Assembly (NCBI GenBank): GCA_030533445.1
Contig: CM060080.1
Coordinates: forward strand, 18,181,377-18,245,376
DNA length: 64,000 nt
From: Cyprinodon diabolis
Taxonomy: Eukaryota > Chordata > Actinopteri > Cyprinodontiformes > Cyprinodontidae
Direction of reading: 5' to 3'
Shown here: piece after piece, positions 1 to 12,200 of the stretch
Layout of the letters: every line of letters starts with the position of its first letter
Numbering within the stretch: the stretch's first letter is position 1
Notes under the pieces: model-generated
Database searches by the model: none
What the model was told of the DNA's origin: nothing
What the model saw: the letters and a program-made list of their open reading frames with translations, nothing else
Program-made: the position numbers and the translations under genes

Positions 1-57
1 CAGCTTTGGAGCCTGTTTATAATCTGATTTAGTGATCGCTAGTGAAGAGACAGTAAG

Positions 58-148
58 AGCAAATCATGGCAGCAGCACCGAGCTGCGGCATCTGTAGTGG
101 GAGCATCCCCAGATGCTGCAGCTAGGTGCCGTTGCCATGATTTGCGCT
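58..148. other. Long imperfect hairpin
   Basis: An inverted repeat of about 90 nt. The outer arms AGCAAATCATGGCA (58-71) and TGCCATGATTTGCGCT (133-148) pair. Inside them GCACCGAGCTGCGGCATCTG pairs with CAGATGCTGCAGCTAGGTGC, leaving a short loop near 98-110. The fold is pre-miRNA sized, but it could equally be a small palindromic transposon. A direct repeat GCTAGTGA lies on either side (39-46 and 161-168), which favours a mobile origin. No known microRNA seed was recognised. Confidence 0.5.
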
Positions 149-172
149 AGCCCCCGCTATGCTAGTGACAGG

Positions 173-841
173 CAGGGGCGGAGCTAGATGGGGGGCCAGG
201 GGTCACACTTAGTCAATCATTGGCAACCCCTGTGGCCACCCCTACAATTTCTTTCCCTCTAATTTAGATGGTGGCAGCAGTAATACTCTCAAGTGGAATA
301 TTCAAAACATTTTTTCATATATTAACAATTACTTTACAACAAAAACACTGGTTAATTATTCACATCAATATACCAACATTAAAGATGATGAGTACAGAAT
401 CCCTGCTTTTCAGAAAAAGATTTAGTTTTATGGGCTAAAGAGAAAATGTCTCTGTCTCACTTAGGTGTCTTCAGTGATATCAAAGATAAATAACTGTTTT
501 AATAAAAACATATTAAATAATCAATTTGTGTAGATATTAGTACTTTTAAATATCAATTTTAAGCAGAATGATTACTGATAAAATGAGGTAAGCAATGACA
601 ATGGAAAAGATGTTCGTCCCAGAACTCAAACCTAAAAGAATTGTATCCATTTTGTGTCTATTTGTTAAAAAAGGCTCTGGGAAAGTATAGTTTGTCTTTA
701 TTTAAAAAATATGGATGTTTTGCTCCTTAATTTTCCAGTTGGAACAGTAAAGATTGACTGTGATGTTTTGGTGCTTATCTACTTTCAGCCAACCCTTTAT
801 TGCCTGGCCACCCTTATAAAAATGTTTTGGCTACGCCTCTG
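173..841. mobile_element. Non-autonomous hAT-like DNA transposon
   Basis: The left end CAGGGGCGGAGCTAG (from 173) and the inverse of the right end, CAGAGGCGTAGCCAA (back from 841), form imperfect terminal inverted repeats of the CAG(A/G)GGCG type common in hAT elements. The interior (about 670 bp) is AT-rich with no transposase frame. The flanks both contain GACAGG but offset by two bases, so a clean 8-bp target duplication is not shown. It lies downstream of the FAM177A exons in the sense of that gene, probably in intron 2. Confidence 0.5.
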
Positions 842-950
842 GACAGGGCAGCCCAGGTTAAATAAATAAATAAATATATATCATAAGAAGGTCTGTGTCA
901 TGATCACTTAAAATAAAAAATAAAGAACATTTGAGGTCCTTCGATCCTAC

Positions 951-1329
951 CGAATCCACAGCAACGACCTCCTGTTTCACATGTTTCTCTTCTTCCTCCT
1001 CTTCGTCTGTGCTGTACTCCTCCATGGTGTCCCCGTTGGCGAAGTGAATGATCCTCCGGGGAACCTTCACCTTCCCCGCACTGCATTCCGCAATCTCCAC
1101 GGTCTCAAACTCTTTAGATCCTTCTGAACGCTGCTAAATAAAAAAAATACTTAATTATAAGAGCCACAGCGAGAAATCATAATCAAGTGTATATATATAG
1201 AGTTTTGTTAGCCGTTAGCTTCACGGCTAAGGAAGTGCAACCAGCAATCAACAGAATTAACTCTTTATTTTAAAGACGTTTTAAAGTATGTTTTTTTTTT
1301 TTATATAAACTCACCACCTCTGATTCCAT
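951..1329 (-). CDS. fam177a1: FAM177A family protein, exons 1-2 only (gene runs off left edge)
   Basis: Two coding exons on the minus strand. Exon 1 (1329-1315) encodes MESEV and ends at a GTGAGT donor. Exon 2 (about 1130-951) follows a TTTAG/CAG acceptor in phase 0 and ends at GTAGGA. The exon 2 peptide contains KVPRRIIHFANGDTMEEYST followed by an acidic run, which is the hallmark N-terminal block of FAM177A proteins (human: RRVIHFVSGETMEEYSTDE). The membrane-associated middle part of the family is encoded by later exons and is not in this window. The function of the family is poorly known. The gene is divergent from TTC7B, about 4 kb away. Family assignment is firm; A1 versus another fish paralogue is inferred. 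Confidence 0.85.
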
Positions 1330-1599
1330 GTTTTATCCCAGTTAATCGTTAACATTAGTCAAAAAAGGGACAAGTCTGCCATCAGATTCAGTCCCTCTAA
1401 CCAAATACTACAGACGTTGGAGCTTTTCCGGTCTTTCAAAATAAAACAGTGATATGGAGCGACTGGAAAAAGAATTCATGGTTTCCTATGATTAAACAAA
1501 TATTTAAAACATTTGGTGAAATATGAATTTAAATACATATTAAATGAACCTAAATAAGTGTAACTGAAAACAAAATCTAAAAAATAATACATATAGACT

Positions 1600-4440
1600 T
1601 AACACTAGAAAAAGCTGTTTCGGAGAAACAGCAAGTGGGAATGCTTTTGCTGAATGAATAAAGCTGAAATTACATGAAGAACATATGAAAATGTGAAAGG
1701 AAGTCTCCAGAAACTTCAAACTGCAGAAAACAATTGAATCATCTGAAGATTTTGTAGGGTAGAATCATTTGGCAGTAAAATGGCAGAAACAAACTCATCT
1801 TAAAAGCTGCACAGCTAAACCATACATGATATCAAAAAAAGGTCTTGAATGTGGTCGCTAGAAGGGTCTTAATATAATGTCTCCCAAGTTTCTAGAAAAA
1901 TGTATAAAGAAATTTTGAAGGGACATGAACATGTCAGTTATGCTATGAATTAGCAGCAAACAGAAAAGCTTAATTCCTGTCCAGAAAGAGAGCAGAATGA
2001 AGCCAAAGTTCACAACATAGGCTGAAAAGCATTAAATTAGCTGAATCACAAAAGAAATTACAAAGAAAAACTTGAATCTTATCTGGTTGAAGAAAATATG
2101 AGTAGCTCAAGGATGGGAAGTAAAATCTTGAGGAAGATGGTATTGAATAAGTATCAAAATTTTGAAATTGTGGAAATCTCAAGACTTGGCAAAACAATTT
2201 GAAATTATTTAAAATGTGTCGGTTGATCAGCATAAAGAAAACAGTGTCATCCTTAGAGGATTGAAAATCTACAAACCTATGTGCAAGACTGACCATGAGA
2301 AGCAGAGGAAGGATAGAGAGAGAAGCTTATACAAAGAGAGCTAATACCACTTAAGGAGCTGAATTTATCAAAAAAAACTAACCTGCATGTTACAAGCCGC
2401 TGTGTTGATGAAAGCACCGTTGGCAGGCTTAGGCTGCATGTTACGAGGTTAGCAGATGCTTTATTACAGTGTAAATCTTAAAACCTGATTAAGAAATATG
2501 CACTGAAGTGTGTGGTCAACAGGCCTTGGTAGTGTAATTTGAAGAAATTGGTTGAGTTTGGGTCATAGCTACGAGCCATACGGCACAATGAATGAGTGTG
2601 TGTAAGTCCCTTTAGTCTTATTTCGAAAGTCTATCATGGATGTGTGTCAAGGGAAGGGTCATGCCCAGCAGTGATATAGAATCCATTTCTAACTGTGAAA
2701 TCAGTGGTTTTTAATGTTATTGGGTGAATAGATGCTGTATTAGAGCATAAATGGGAGACTTTTATTGTGAAATTTGCTCCGGAGTATGTTTTGAAAAGGT
2801 CCCTAGAGTCTAATAGAAACAAGCTGGTAGAGTTTGGGTCATAATGCAGAGCCATTTGCATCAATTAAATATGAGTTTAATGTAGGGGCTTTTATTTTGA
2901 AGGGTCCCCGGAGTCTTATTTTGAAAGTCTAGTGTGAAGGGAAGGGTCATGGCCAGTAGTCATATTGTATCCATTTCCAAATGTTAAATCAGTGTTGTCT
3001 CCCTCCATTAGATTAAAATATGCTGTTTAAAGTGGCAGAGGTAAAATCCCTTTGAAGCTCGGTTACTTTGACAACGCTTAACGAGCCTGTCAGTGAAAGA
3101 GAGAAACGCGCTTCACTTTCGTTCCTTTCCTCTCAGGCTTTTTTGAATGGGAGTATCAGCTCCGAACAAACGAGTGCTGAAGACAAACCGTAAATGGTAT
3201 CTTAAAAAATTCTTTCAGTCTAAGCGACAGCTATCCTTTGTCTCCAATTGGGGTAACTTTCATGGCTGTAGCTCATTCACAGCCTTAATGGGAAGGAGAA
3301 ATATAAAGGTTTGTAAATCCTGCTGGTGTCATTAAATAACATGCAGCTCAATGGTAGAGCAGAACTCTCAAAAGCAAAACTTCCCCTCCGAACAAACGGG
3401 TGGTGAGCCAAAACCGTAAAAGGTATTCAAAAAATTCTTTCACCGTGGACGTCAGCCATCCTTCGGCTTTGACTGTGCCAACTTACATGTTTCTACTAAA
3501 AACTATTTGGCCACGGTGACGATGTAAAAATGTGCATTTTCTGAGTTTGAGGATTTTTCTCAGAATCAGCGTTTTCCTATGCCCGAACAAGTCAGCTAAA
3601 CAGCTAAACCATAAATGATATTGAAGAAATTCCTTCAATGTGAGTGCTAGAAGGGTCTGAAGATGTTCTATACCAAGTTTCATGTTTGTACATCAAACAG
3701 TTTAGAAATGGGAGCGATACAAAGATATGTATCGTTTTGGATTTTGTCTGTGATTTTTGGAAACTCTCTCATTGGTTTTCTATTGGGGAAGTGTGGACTT
3801 CTTCGCGGTCTAGGCCAAACTGTCGGAAAACTGTAAATCCCACACAATCCTGACAAAAATCCCTACATTTTGATGTAAAATTTATTTCAATTGAGTGAAA
3901 AATGAGGGAGTGAGAAGAATTTGTTCGGAAAAACCAGAACAGTTCAAAAGCTAGAGCACGCACTCTAGCAGTTGAAGAATTCCGTCCATAGACTTCCATT
4001 ATAAATCTGAAAATCTTTAAATTTTCTTTTAAAGTTTGAAGCTTCACTGAAGCAAAACTGTAAAAGTTAGCAAAAAGCCGAGTTAAACAGTAATAGCAGA
4101 AAGATACGGAAACATTTTAAAAGTTGAATGGTGCTTCTAGCTGAAAGTATGCTGAAGTAGTTAAAGGTCAAAGATTATGAAGTTTTAGCTGAAATTTGCT
4201 GAAATGTAAGAATTCTACATGGATTTCAATGGGACAAAAAAAGGCAGAAAAAGCTGAATATCGCGAAAACTACAAAAAATATCTTTACCAAAAGACATAG
4301 CAGGATTCTCTTGAACAAGCTGAACGTTTTGATACCAAAATTGTTGAAATCGGTTGAAAACTGCGGGACTAGTTAGAGTCAGAAAAATAAAAAGTGAACA
4401 ACAATAAGTGGGAATGCATAAGCATTCCCACTTGATAAGT
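1600..4440. repeat. Unclassified repeat cluster with palindromic end
   Basis: A 2.8-kb AT-rich stretch with no credible gene. The 12-mer AAGTGGGAATGC occurs at 1633-1644 and again at 4406-4417, where it forms a palindrome with GCATTCCCACTT (4422-4433) around a 4-nt loop. Internal blocks recur in diverged form: CAGCTAAACCATA-ATGATAT plus CTAGAAGGGTCT at 1811-1870 and 3601-3660, and the ACAAACG-GTG-TG-GAC/AAACCGTAAA block at 3165-3200 and 3390-3420. This looks like one or two copies of a decayed repetitive element. No coding domain was recognised and the family is not named. Confidence 0.5.
2540..2990 (+). repeat. Diverged tandem duplication, period about 280 bp
   Basis: Two copies follow each other. 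The first runs from GAGTTTGGGTCATAGC (about 2555) to GAATCCATTTCTAA (about 2692). The second runs from GAGTTTGGGTCATAAT (about 2830) to GTATCCATTTCCAA (about 2978). Both contain CCC-TTAGTCTTATTT-GAAAGTCTA and AAGGGAAGGGTCATG-CCAG. The unit lies inside the larger repeat cluster and carries no frame. Confidence 0.55.
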
Positions 4441-4512
4441 GTTTAAAAAACATAATGAAAGAAGAGTTTGATTTGATTTTCACAGCTATTTTTAGTCGTA
4501 TATTTGATAAAG

Positions 4513-4570
4513 CTATATATATATATAGATATAGATATATATATCGATATATATATATATATATATATAT

Positions 4571-4608
<38 letters not shown>

Positions 4609-4630
4609 ATATATATATATATATATATAG
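4513..4630. repeat. (TA)n microsatellite with GATA/CGATAT interruptions
   Basis: About 118 bp of TA dinucleotides broken by ATAGATATAG and TATCGATATA. It directly adjoins the interspersed repeat at 4775-5080. The open frame through it is an artefact of composition. Confidence 0.9.
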
Positions 4631-4774
4631 GGCTGCAGCTGTTACTGTTCTAAGTGGGTTTTTCTATCAGCTAAAGGCATGTTTTACAATCTCTATACTT
4701 CAGTTAATGATTAATCGATTACTAAATGAGTTGATAATTATTACAATAAGCGATAAATCATGGTTAATACGATA

Positions 4775-5080
4775 AATAGAATAGAATATTGCCCCACAAT
4801 GGGGAGATTCTGGTGTTTACAGCAGCAAAAAGGTCATAGAAAAAATGGTGAAACAAATGTGAACCTTAGAAAAAAGTATAAAAATAACATAATAGTGAAG
4901 AGTTAAAAAAATAAACTAATAAAATACTGTACTGTAAAGCGTTTTAACAATATAAATACTGTGCACCCGGAGAATAAATAACCAATATACAGCTATGGAC
5001 ATTTTTACAGTAATAGATATTTTTCAAAAAAATAACAGCAAAATGTTCAAAATGACAGCAGCATGTTATTTAACTGAGGT
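4775..5080 (-). mobile_element. Retroelement 3' tail (LINE or SINE type), copy 1
   Basis: Read on the minus strand this ends in TTTTGCTGCTGTAAACACCAGAAT, then CCCCATTGTGG, then a TATTCTATTCTA tail. Related copies occur at 6290-6560, 45585-45760, 54950-55140 and 63290-63450, and the plus-strand copies add an AATAAA shortly before a TTCTA or TA tail. A conserved 3' end with a simple tail is typical of fish L2/CR1-type LINEs and of SINEs that borrow their ends. The exact family is not named here. Confidence 0.6.
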
Positions 5081-5313
5081 AGAAAGGATTTACCAACTTT
5101 TTGAAGGGTTGTTTCAGGCCTTTGAAAATGTATATTTATATATATACATTTTCACCGCTAGATGTCGCTGCTTTACCCTCACATTTCCCTACCCCGGAAG
5201 TGCGCTTGTTGTGTTTTAGGTGTGAGCTTGACGGTTATTTTAACTGGGGGGAGAGAGAGGGGAGCCTGTTGTGGTGGTTCTGGTCGAGTCCAGTCCCCCC
5301 TTGGTCACGAAAC

Positions 5314-6185
5314 ATGACGGCGAGGAAGTCTGGCTCACGACTGGAGACAGAGATAGAGCGGTGCCGCTCGGAGAGCCAGTGGGACAAGATTCCGGAGCTG
5401 GTTCGGCAGCTGTCGGCGAAACTTATATCCAACGGTAGGAAGCTGATCCAGCAGCTGTAGCATTATTCATCAGGCCTCTCTTACCCCGGCCTGGGTCTTT
5501 CCTACTTCCTGACAGCAACATGACACAGAGGTGTTAGCACTGTGCTTTGCTGAGAGCCAGTAATAGAAAATAATCAATTTGAAATAATGTTTCCACTTTA
5601 CACTACCACACCTTGGATTATAAGATATGACCTGGTCTGGGTCACCACTGTCCATACAAATATGCTTCTCTTTAGTTTGTTGCGGTTATATTTTTATTTA
5701 AGCTTATTAGTTATGACAATTTATTATTATTATTAGATCTTGTTATTTTCGTTTGCTCTCGTAATTCATGAAATTGTTTCTGGATGCCAGGATGTATCGT
5801 ATGTGTTTGAGTTTACTTTGTACAGTTGCTTTTGCTGGGTCTAATTGGAGCCGAACTATTTTGATCAACCTACTAATTCTGTCTGTGTCTTCAGATCGGC
5901 CCTTCAAGCCGACATGGTTTAGCCGAAACAAAAATTAGACTTTCTTTCTCCAGATCCTCATGCTAACAGTTATAGTGACGTATCGTAATGGGAATATTTT
6001 GATACCGATGGTGGCAATAGAAGCGATCCATTCAGAATCTGTTTTGTTTTGTTTTTCTTTTTGGTTTCTTTTTTTAAATACTTATTTTTCTAGGTTATTG
6101 TGGATCATAGATTGTTCACCTAAATAATTGTGTAGGGACATAAAAATGTCAAATAATTAAGTTTTCTAATTTCCATAAAAAAGAA

Positions 6186-6254
<69 letters not shown>

Positions 6255-9200
6255 TTGTGTATTCTCCTAAGTGTTTTATATAATATATAAAATAGATTAG
6301 AATAGAGAATCCCGTTATTGGGGGAATTCTGTTGTTTACAGCAACAAAAAGATTATAGGAAAAAATGGTCACACAAAGGAGGACCTTAGAAACATAATAG
6401 TGAAGAGTTAAAATACAATAGTGTTTTAACAATATAGATACTGTGCGTCTGGAGAATAAATAACCGGCATACAGCTATGGACATTTTTGCAGTAATGGAT
6501 ATTTGATAGTACTAGCAAAATCAGAGATGTGCAAAATGACAGCAGCATGTTATTTAACTGAATAAGGTAGAAACTGTGCAAAATCAGCATGAATGTAACA
6601 ACTTATTTAGGTTGTTGGGAACAGTGATTCTTATATTCTTATATTTTGGAGCTAAAGAAAGTACAGATTTATATTCATTGGTTAAGAAATTTGGTAATCT
6701 TTTTAAATAAATGTTGATACAGTTGTATATAAACTTGTATTTCTCTGATTAAAAAAAAGCAGCACTGTTATGCTTCAATCATTTAGAAGGATGCTTGAAA
6801 GTGAGTCTTTAGAACCCAAGAATCCATTATATAAAGCATGGTGGTGGCAGCATCATGCACTTCCAATAAGCTGCAAATTTAAGCTTTACAATTTAAATGT
6901 CACCATTTTCATCTATATGTGTAATTTAAGCAGTAAATGTTATTTGACTCTGTGAGACTTGGGGTGAAACAACTGTAGATTACAAATTGCTTCAAGTCTT
7001 ACTTTTAGAATTCGTTGTAGTTTGTTGGATAATCATGGGAAGAGAAGAGTTTTAAGAAAATCAAAGAAAGTCAATGATATTATGACATACTTGCCAATTT
7101 AAAGTGCTTGCAAACCTTCGACCACTGCTATATATATATTTGTAAGCCTCTTTGATTAAAGATGGTAGGAAAATGAAAGAGCATCGTTCAGTCTCTGCTC
7201 ACAGATATCCATCCTTCTGTGCAAGTTATCTGTGGAGTACAATTTGTTTATTTTCTCATCTTTAAAATCTTGGATATGACCGACTATGACCAAGCTCTTT
7301 TGATAAGCATCAAGTCCTTTTTTGGTAATTTTTAAATGTTTTTTTCTTGAATAATCCTTCTGTTATGAAATGAAACTTAATCCTCTGGATTTTTGAGCTC
7401 TGGTCGTGGACTCTGATCACCTAATTCTTCTTGGTATGTGTGTGCCTCTGTTACTCTTTTATCCTCTGACATTTAGGCAAAAGGACTAGCCTCTGATGGG
7501 GTATATTTATAAAAAATCTTCTGGTGTTCTATCTGGTGCTAGCACTATGCTCTGTCTCTCTACACTCAAATAAAATATCGGCTTTAAAATCAGCATCAGT
7601 TTCCTCGGCTCTTAAAATGCTGTTTGTTTTTTAGATGATTTAGGTGAGTTGCTGTTGGGAGAATCTAAGCTCCAGACTTACTTGAAGGAAAATCCCATCA
7701 AACAGGGCTCCAGCCCCCGGGGTCCACGACCCAAACTGGTGGAGGTGAGGAAGCACCTTACTGCTGCTCTAGACCGAGGAAACCTAAAGGTAAACCCTGA
7801 AGAGAATGACAGATACATTAAAGACTATCTAGACTACTTTTTGCTTGTTTTAAACTCTTTTTAATCTGTTTTTTTTATTCCAGGCTGATTACTTGCAGGA
7901 AGCCAGTCTATTGATGGCCAAAATCTGTTACATAGAGGGAGAATACAAAGATGCTTTAGGTAACCTTTTTGTTTATTTTTCATTCCCTGGTTTTATTACT
8001 TTAAGCACCTCTGGACTCTGTTAATCACTTTTTTTTCACTTGCTGATGATTTACCTATGTACCTGATCTCAGGTCCTTGTTCATTTCATTTTCCTTGTTT
8101 TTCAACCTTTTCAGTATCCCTTATATTTGTGCCCCTGAAAAAAGCAACAGTCAAAATGCCACACATTTGCAGAATACATTTTCCTCAAAGATCAAATAAA
8201 AGATCACATTAAATACATGGTAGATATTTTGCTTAAGATAGATCAGGTTTTAAATATGGAACTAGGGCTTTGCAAAAATTAGAAAAAGATGTAATTGTAG
8301 AGATTGCAAAGACGATACTAGTTTTTATCAACACGGAATAGATGGATGGTAAAATGGACGCAATGAAGGCTGAATAATATTTTAAAAAGCTAGATAATCC
8401 AAAAGCAGATGAATGGGGTGGTCTATGGTTCAGGAGCTGGATTGTTTTTTTTTTTGTTTTTGTTTTTTTTAACAAATAGGTGAATGATGAAGAAACTGAT
8501 GGATGGATGGAGAATAGAACAAATTACTAATTTTTTGTTGCTTGTTGGGTGGAGAATGGAAACAGTATGAGGAACAAATGGATTGAGTGAAGGTTCGTAT
8601 GACAGATATATTAAGAAAACTCCTGCTTAGCAAAGGGCATAGAGAATAGAGTCTGGAAATAGTAATTCATTGACACCCGATTTTATATAGACCTGAAAAA
8701 TCCCCAGAGTCTAATAATGCCCAGAAATGCCCCCCTATGGCCCCTTGGAAGAGCTGAAGCTTGTGATTTAATAGGCTTCCATATTACTGGAGTTGAATGG
8801 AGATGCGTTGTTTCTCCAGGTCATTACAGCCGGGTGAACCTGGATGACATGCAGCTGGTTGGAGCTCCTGTGTACAGGCTGTCCATGATAGCAGAGGCCT
8901 ATGCTACCAAAGGTAAACAAAGACACACTCAGGCATTTGTATTTAATGACCTTCTTAACACACCCCTTTACACGTCCCAAATCCCATCCGCGCTAATCTC
9001 TGCTGCAGTTCCTTTTATTTCCACAAGTGTGCAGCAAAGTATCTCTGTAACCCAACTGGATTCATATCTATCCTGTATGCCTCACCTTTGCTGCTGTTTC
9101 TCTGATTTTTCACAGGCTTGTGTTTAGAGAAGGTCCCATCTTCCTCTCCGTCTCTGTCGAACAAGAACTCTCCATCGACCAATCGGAGCCCAGCAGAGCG

Positions 9201-12200
9201 GGAGCAGGAAATCATCACCTGCTATGAAAAGTCCGGAGACATTGCTTTGCTCTACCTCCAGGAAGCTGAGAAGGTTTGTACTCGAGGGGAAGACTACAAC
9301 AGGAACAGTCAAAACTGTATCCAAGAGGAGAAGATGCTGTGCCATTCTTGTGGGAATGTGATGAACATAATTGTGATCAAATTTGACATATTTGCGTCTT
9401 CTCTTAATGGCCTGCTGACAAAATATCAGTCCTTAACGCAGAATCATATAACTTAAGGAAGCACAGCAAAGACGTGAAGCTAAAGAATGACCCTGTTTGT
9501 TAGTTACTATTTTGTTTTTTATTTAGCATTTCTCTCCCATTCTGTTGTGTGCCTATTTCTGTAGGCCTTATCAGCAGGCATTCAGAACCGCAGCCCAAAG
9601 CCAGGACCAACAACTCAGGATCTGGAGTTGGGCTACTTCCTAGAGACAGGCCTGCAGAGAGCCCACGTCATCCACTTCAAGAATGGGTGAGATATAAAAG
9701 TCCAGACGTAAACATGATTCTATTTCAGGTCCCAGAAGAGAACAATCAACCAAAAACGTGTTGGCAGCTGAAAAGCTCTCACATGGTTCCTGGCGACCAG
9801 TAACATTAAAGAGATTACACTCTGTCCTCGCAGGTGCACTTTCAACCCACTTTGCAGTTTTGATCTTATAAAACTGCAAACATGGTTATGTGAGGAGAAA
9901 AGTGTGAATAAAACTAAGTGAGAATCACATTTCAGCTTGGAGGTTTTCTCACAGTTTTATGTGGTGCTTATGTTAAGAAAGGTTAAATTATATTAAGTCT
10001 TGCTGCAGCTGGTGCAGCTTCAAGTTCAACAAACTAATCTAAAGCGGGAGGTTTTATTCTTTCATTCATCCAACTGACCTTTGGTTTATCCATCTGTCCA
10101 GCCAGCAGTCCACCAAGGCTGACCAGTAAGAGCTTTGCCCATTTGGTTCAGCTGAAAACAAACTTTCGTCCTTCTTTTCAGACGGATCCTAAAACTGCAT
10201 GAGCACTGAGCCTAGTTTTTAGTTTGAGACGCACAGTGTGGGTTTAAAACTGAGCAGACTCGTTTCCCATAAGTGAGAATCTCCAGTTAGCACAGAAGAT
10301 CAACAGTTCTGCTGACAGAAGTTAAAGATTATATTAGCTGTCAGACCTGAAACCCGACGCCATAAAAGCCTCTGCAGTATTATCTTTACCTGTTTAAGTC
10401 ACAGACTGGCATGCCTGTCTTTGGTACATAAAATCAAACAGGTTCTCCGAATGGCTTTGCTGTTTCTCATGGTCTGCACCGTCTGATATTTCTGATTCCT
10501 TTCTCTTTGTGTTTTTCCTCCCTTTTAGAAACCTGACGCAGGGTGTGGGCAGGTTTCGGGAGATTCTCCGGGCCGTTGAAACCAGAACCACCCAGAATCT
10601 TCGCATGGTGAGAATTTGTTGGTCATCCTCAGTTTGTACCTGTTGATAAAAAAAGTCATGATAATTTTACTTTGGTTTTGGAGAAAATTGTGCAAATTTA
10701 CTGACCAATGCTTTAACTAATCTGTCATTTAACCATGTGTAGACAATAGCCCGGCAGCTGGCAGAGATCCTGCTCCGAGGGATGTGCGAACAGAGCTACT
10801 GGTCTCCTCTGGAGGATCCTCCAACAGTGTCACCGTTGGATAATCCCACACAGAAAGGGCTTACTTACAGCAAGAACTACACCCTAAGCCGACGCCCACG
10901 AGTATACTCGGGAGAGAAGTAGGACACTTTTATGACCTTTGTTGGTACAAATTATTCAAAAGGGTCTATCTGGTCTTCTCAACCATGTCCATCTGCATCT
11001 TTCTTCTGCTTTTTTTTAGTCTGTTTTGTCCCCAGGAGAACACAGAGGAAGCCCTCCTGCTGCTACTGATTAGCGAGTCCATGGTTTGTAGAGTGGCACC
11101 TTTGAAACTATAGACGTCAGCTTCTGTTTCTACATCCATGTCTGTTTGTGCTTCAGGCCAACCGGGACGCTGTCCTGAGCAGGATTCCTGAGCACAACAA
11201 CGACCGTATCATTAGCCTACAGTCTGCCTCTGTGGTGTATGATCTGCTGACCATAGCTCTGGGCAGGAGGGGGCAGTATGAGATGCTGTCAGAGGTAAAA
11301 TGAGAACGTACACTCAACAGAGAATTAGAGTCCTGAAATGATGTTTCTGAGGTAAACTAGAAGGAGAGGAAAAAAAACAGGTTCTGTTGCTGTCTCTAGT
11401 GTTTAGAGAGAGCTATGAAGTTCGCATTCGAGGAGTTCCATTTGTGGTACCAGCTCGCCTTGTCGCTAATGGCTGCTGGCAAATCCGCTCGTGCTGTCAA
11501 GGTTCTCAAGGAGTGCATCCGCCTGAAGCCAGACGACCCCACCATCCCACTGCTGGCTGTTAAAATGTGCATTGGTCCCCTGCACTGGGTAAGAGGGGCA
11601 AAGCTTGGCTTCAATGCGTCCAACAACACCTTTCCTTCAGTTCTATCTCTTTCTTATAGTTTTTTTGTTTGTTTGTTTGTTTTACATCTATATGCCTTGA
11701 AATTTCAGCTGGATGAAGGTGAGAAGTTTGCAAAGATGGTGATTGACATGGAAGAGAAAGCAGCAGAATTCAGAGGCAAAGGCTACTTGGCAATCGGTCT
11801 GGTTTACAGCCTCAAGGCCACTGATGGTAAGTCTGTTTAGTAATCTAAACCCAAGGTTGGCTCTACAAAGCCGTACAGAACAAGCCTAGATCTAAAATCT
11901 GTGCGAGATAAAAACAAAAAACTGGAATAATGCCTGTTATGTGCATAGCAGCCCAATACCTCATGCTAACTACCAAACACGGTGGTGAGGGAGTGATGAT
12001 TGGGCTTACTTTGCAGCTGCATGATCTGAACAACTTGTAGTCAATGGGTAAACCATAAACACTTCTGGGCATCAAAGTATAGTAGTCAAATCTGCGGTTT
12101 GGTCATCAGCAGCACACCAACCGTAAACTCAACAACAAATCTCCAACAGGAAGGTAAAAAAAAAAAAAAAAGAATCAAGGTGTTATTATGCTTGAATCAC

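Noticed and set aside
3147..3335. A 62-aa frame beginning MGVSAPNKRVLK
   Set aside because: It lies within the repeat cluster, and a diverged copy of the same DNA at about 3390-3470 does not keep the frame.
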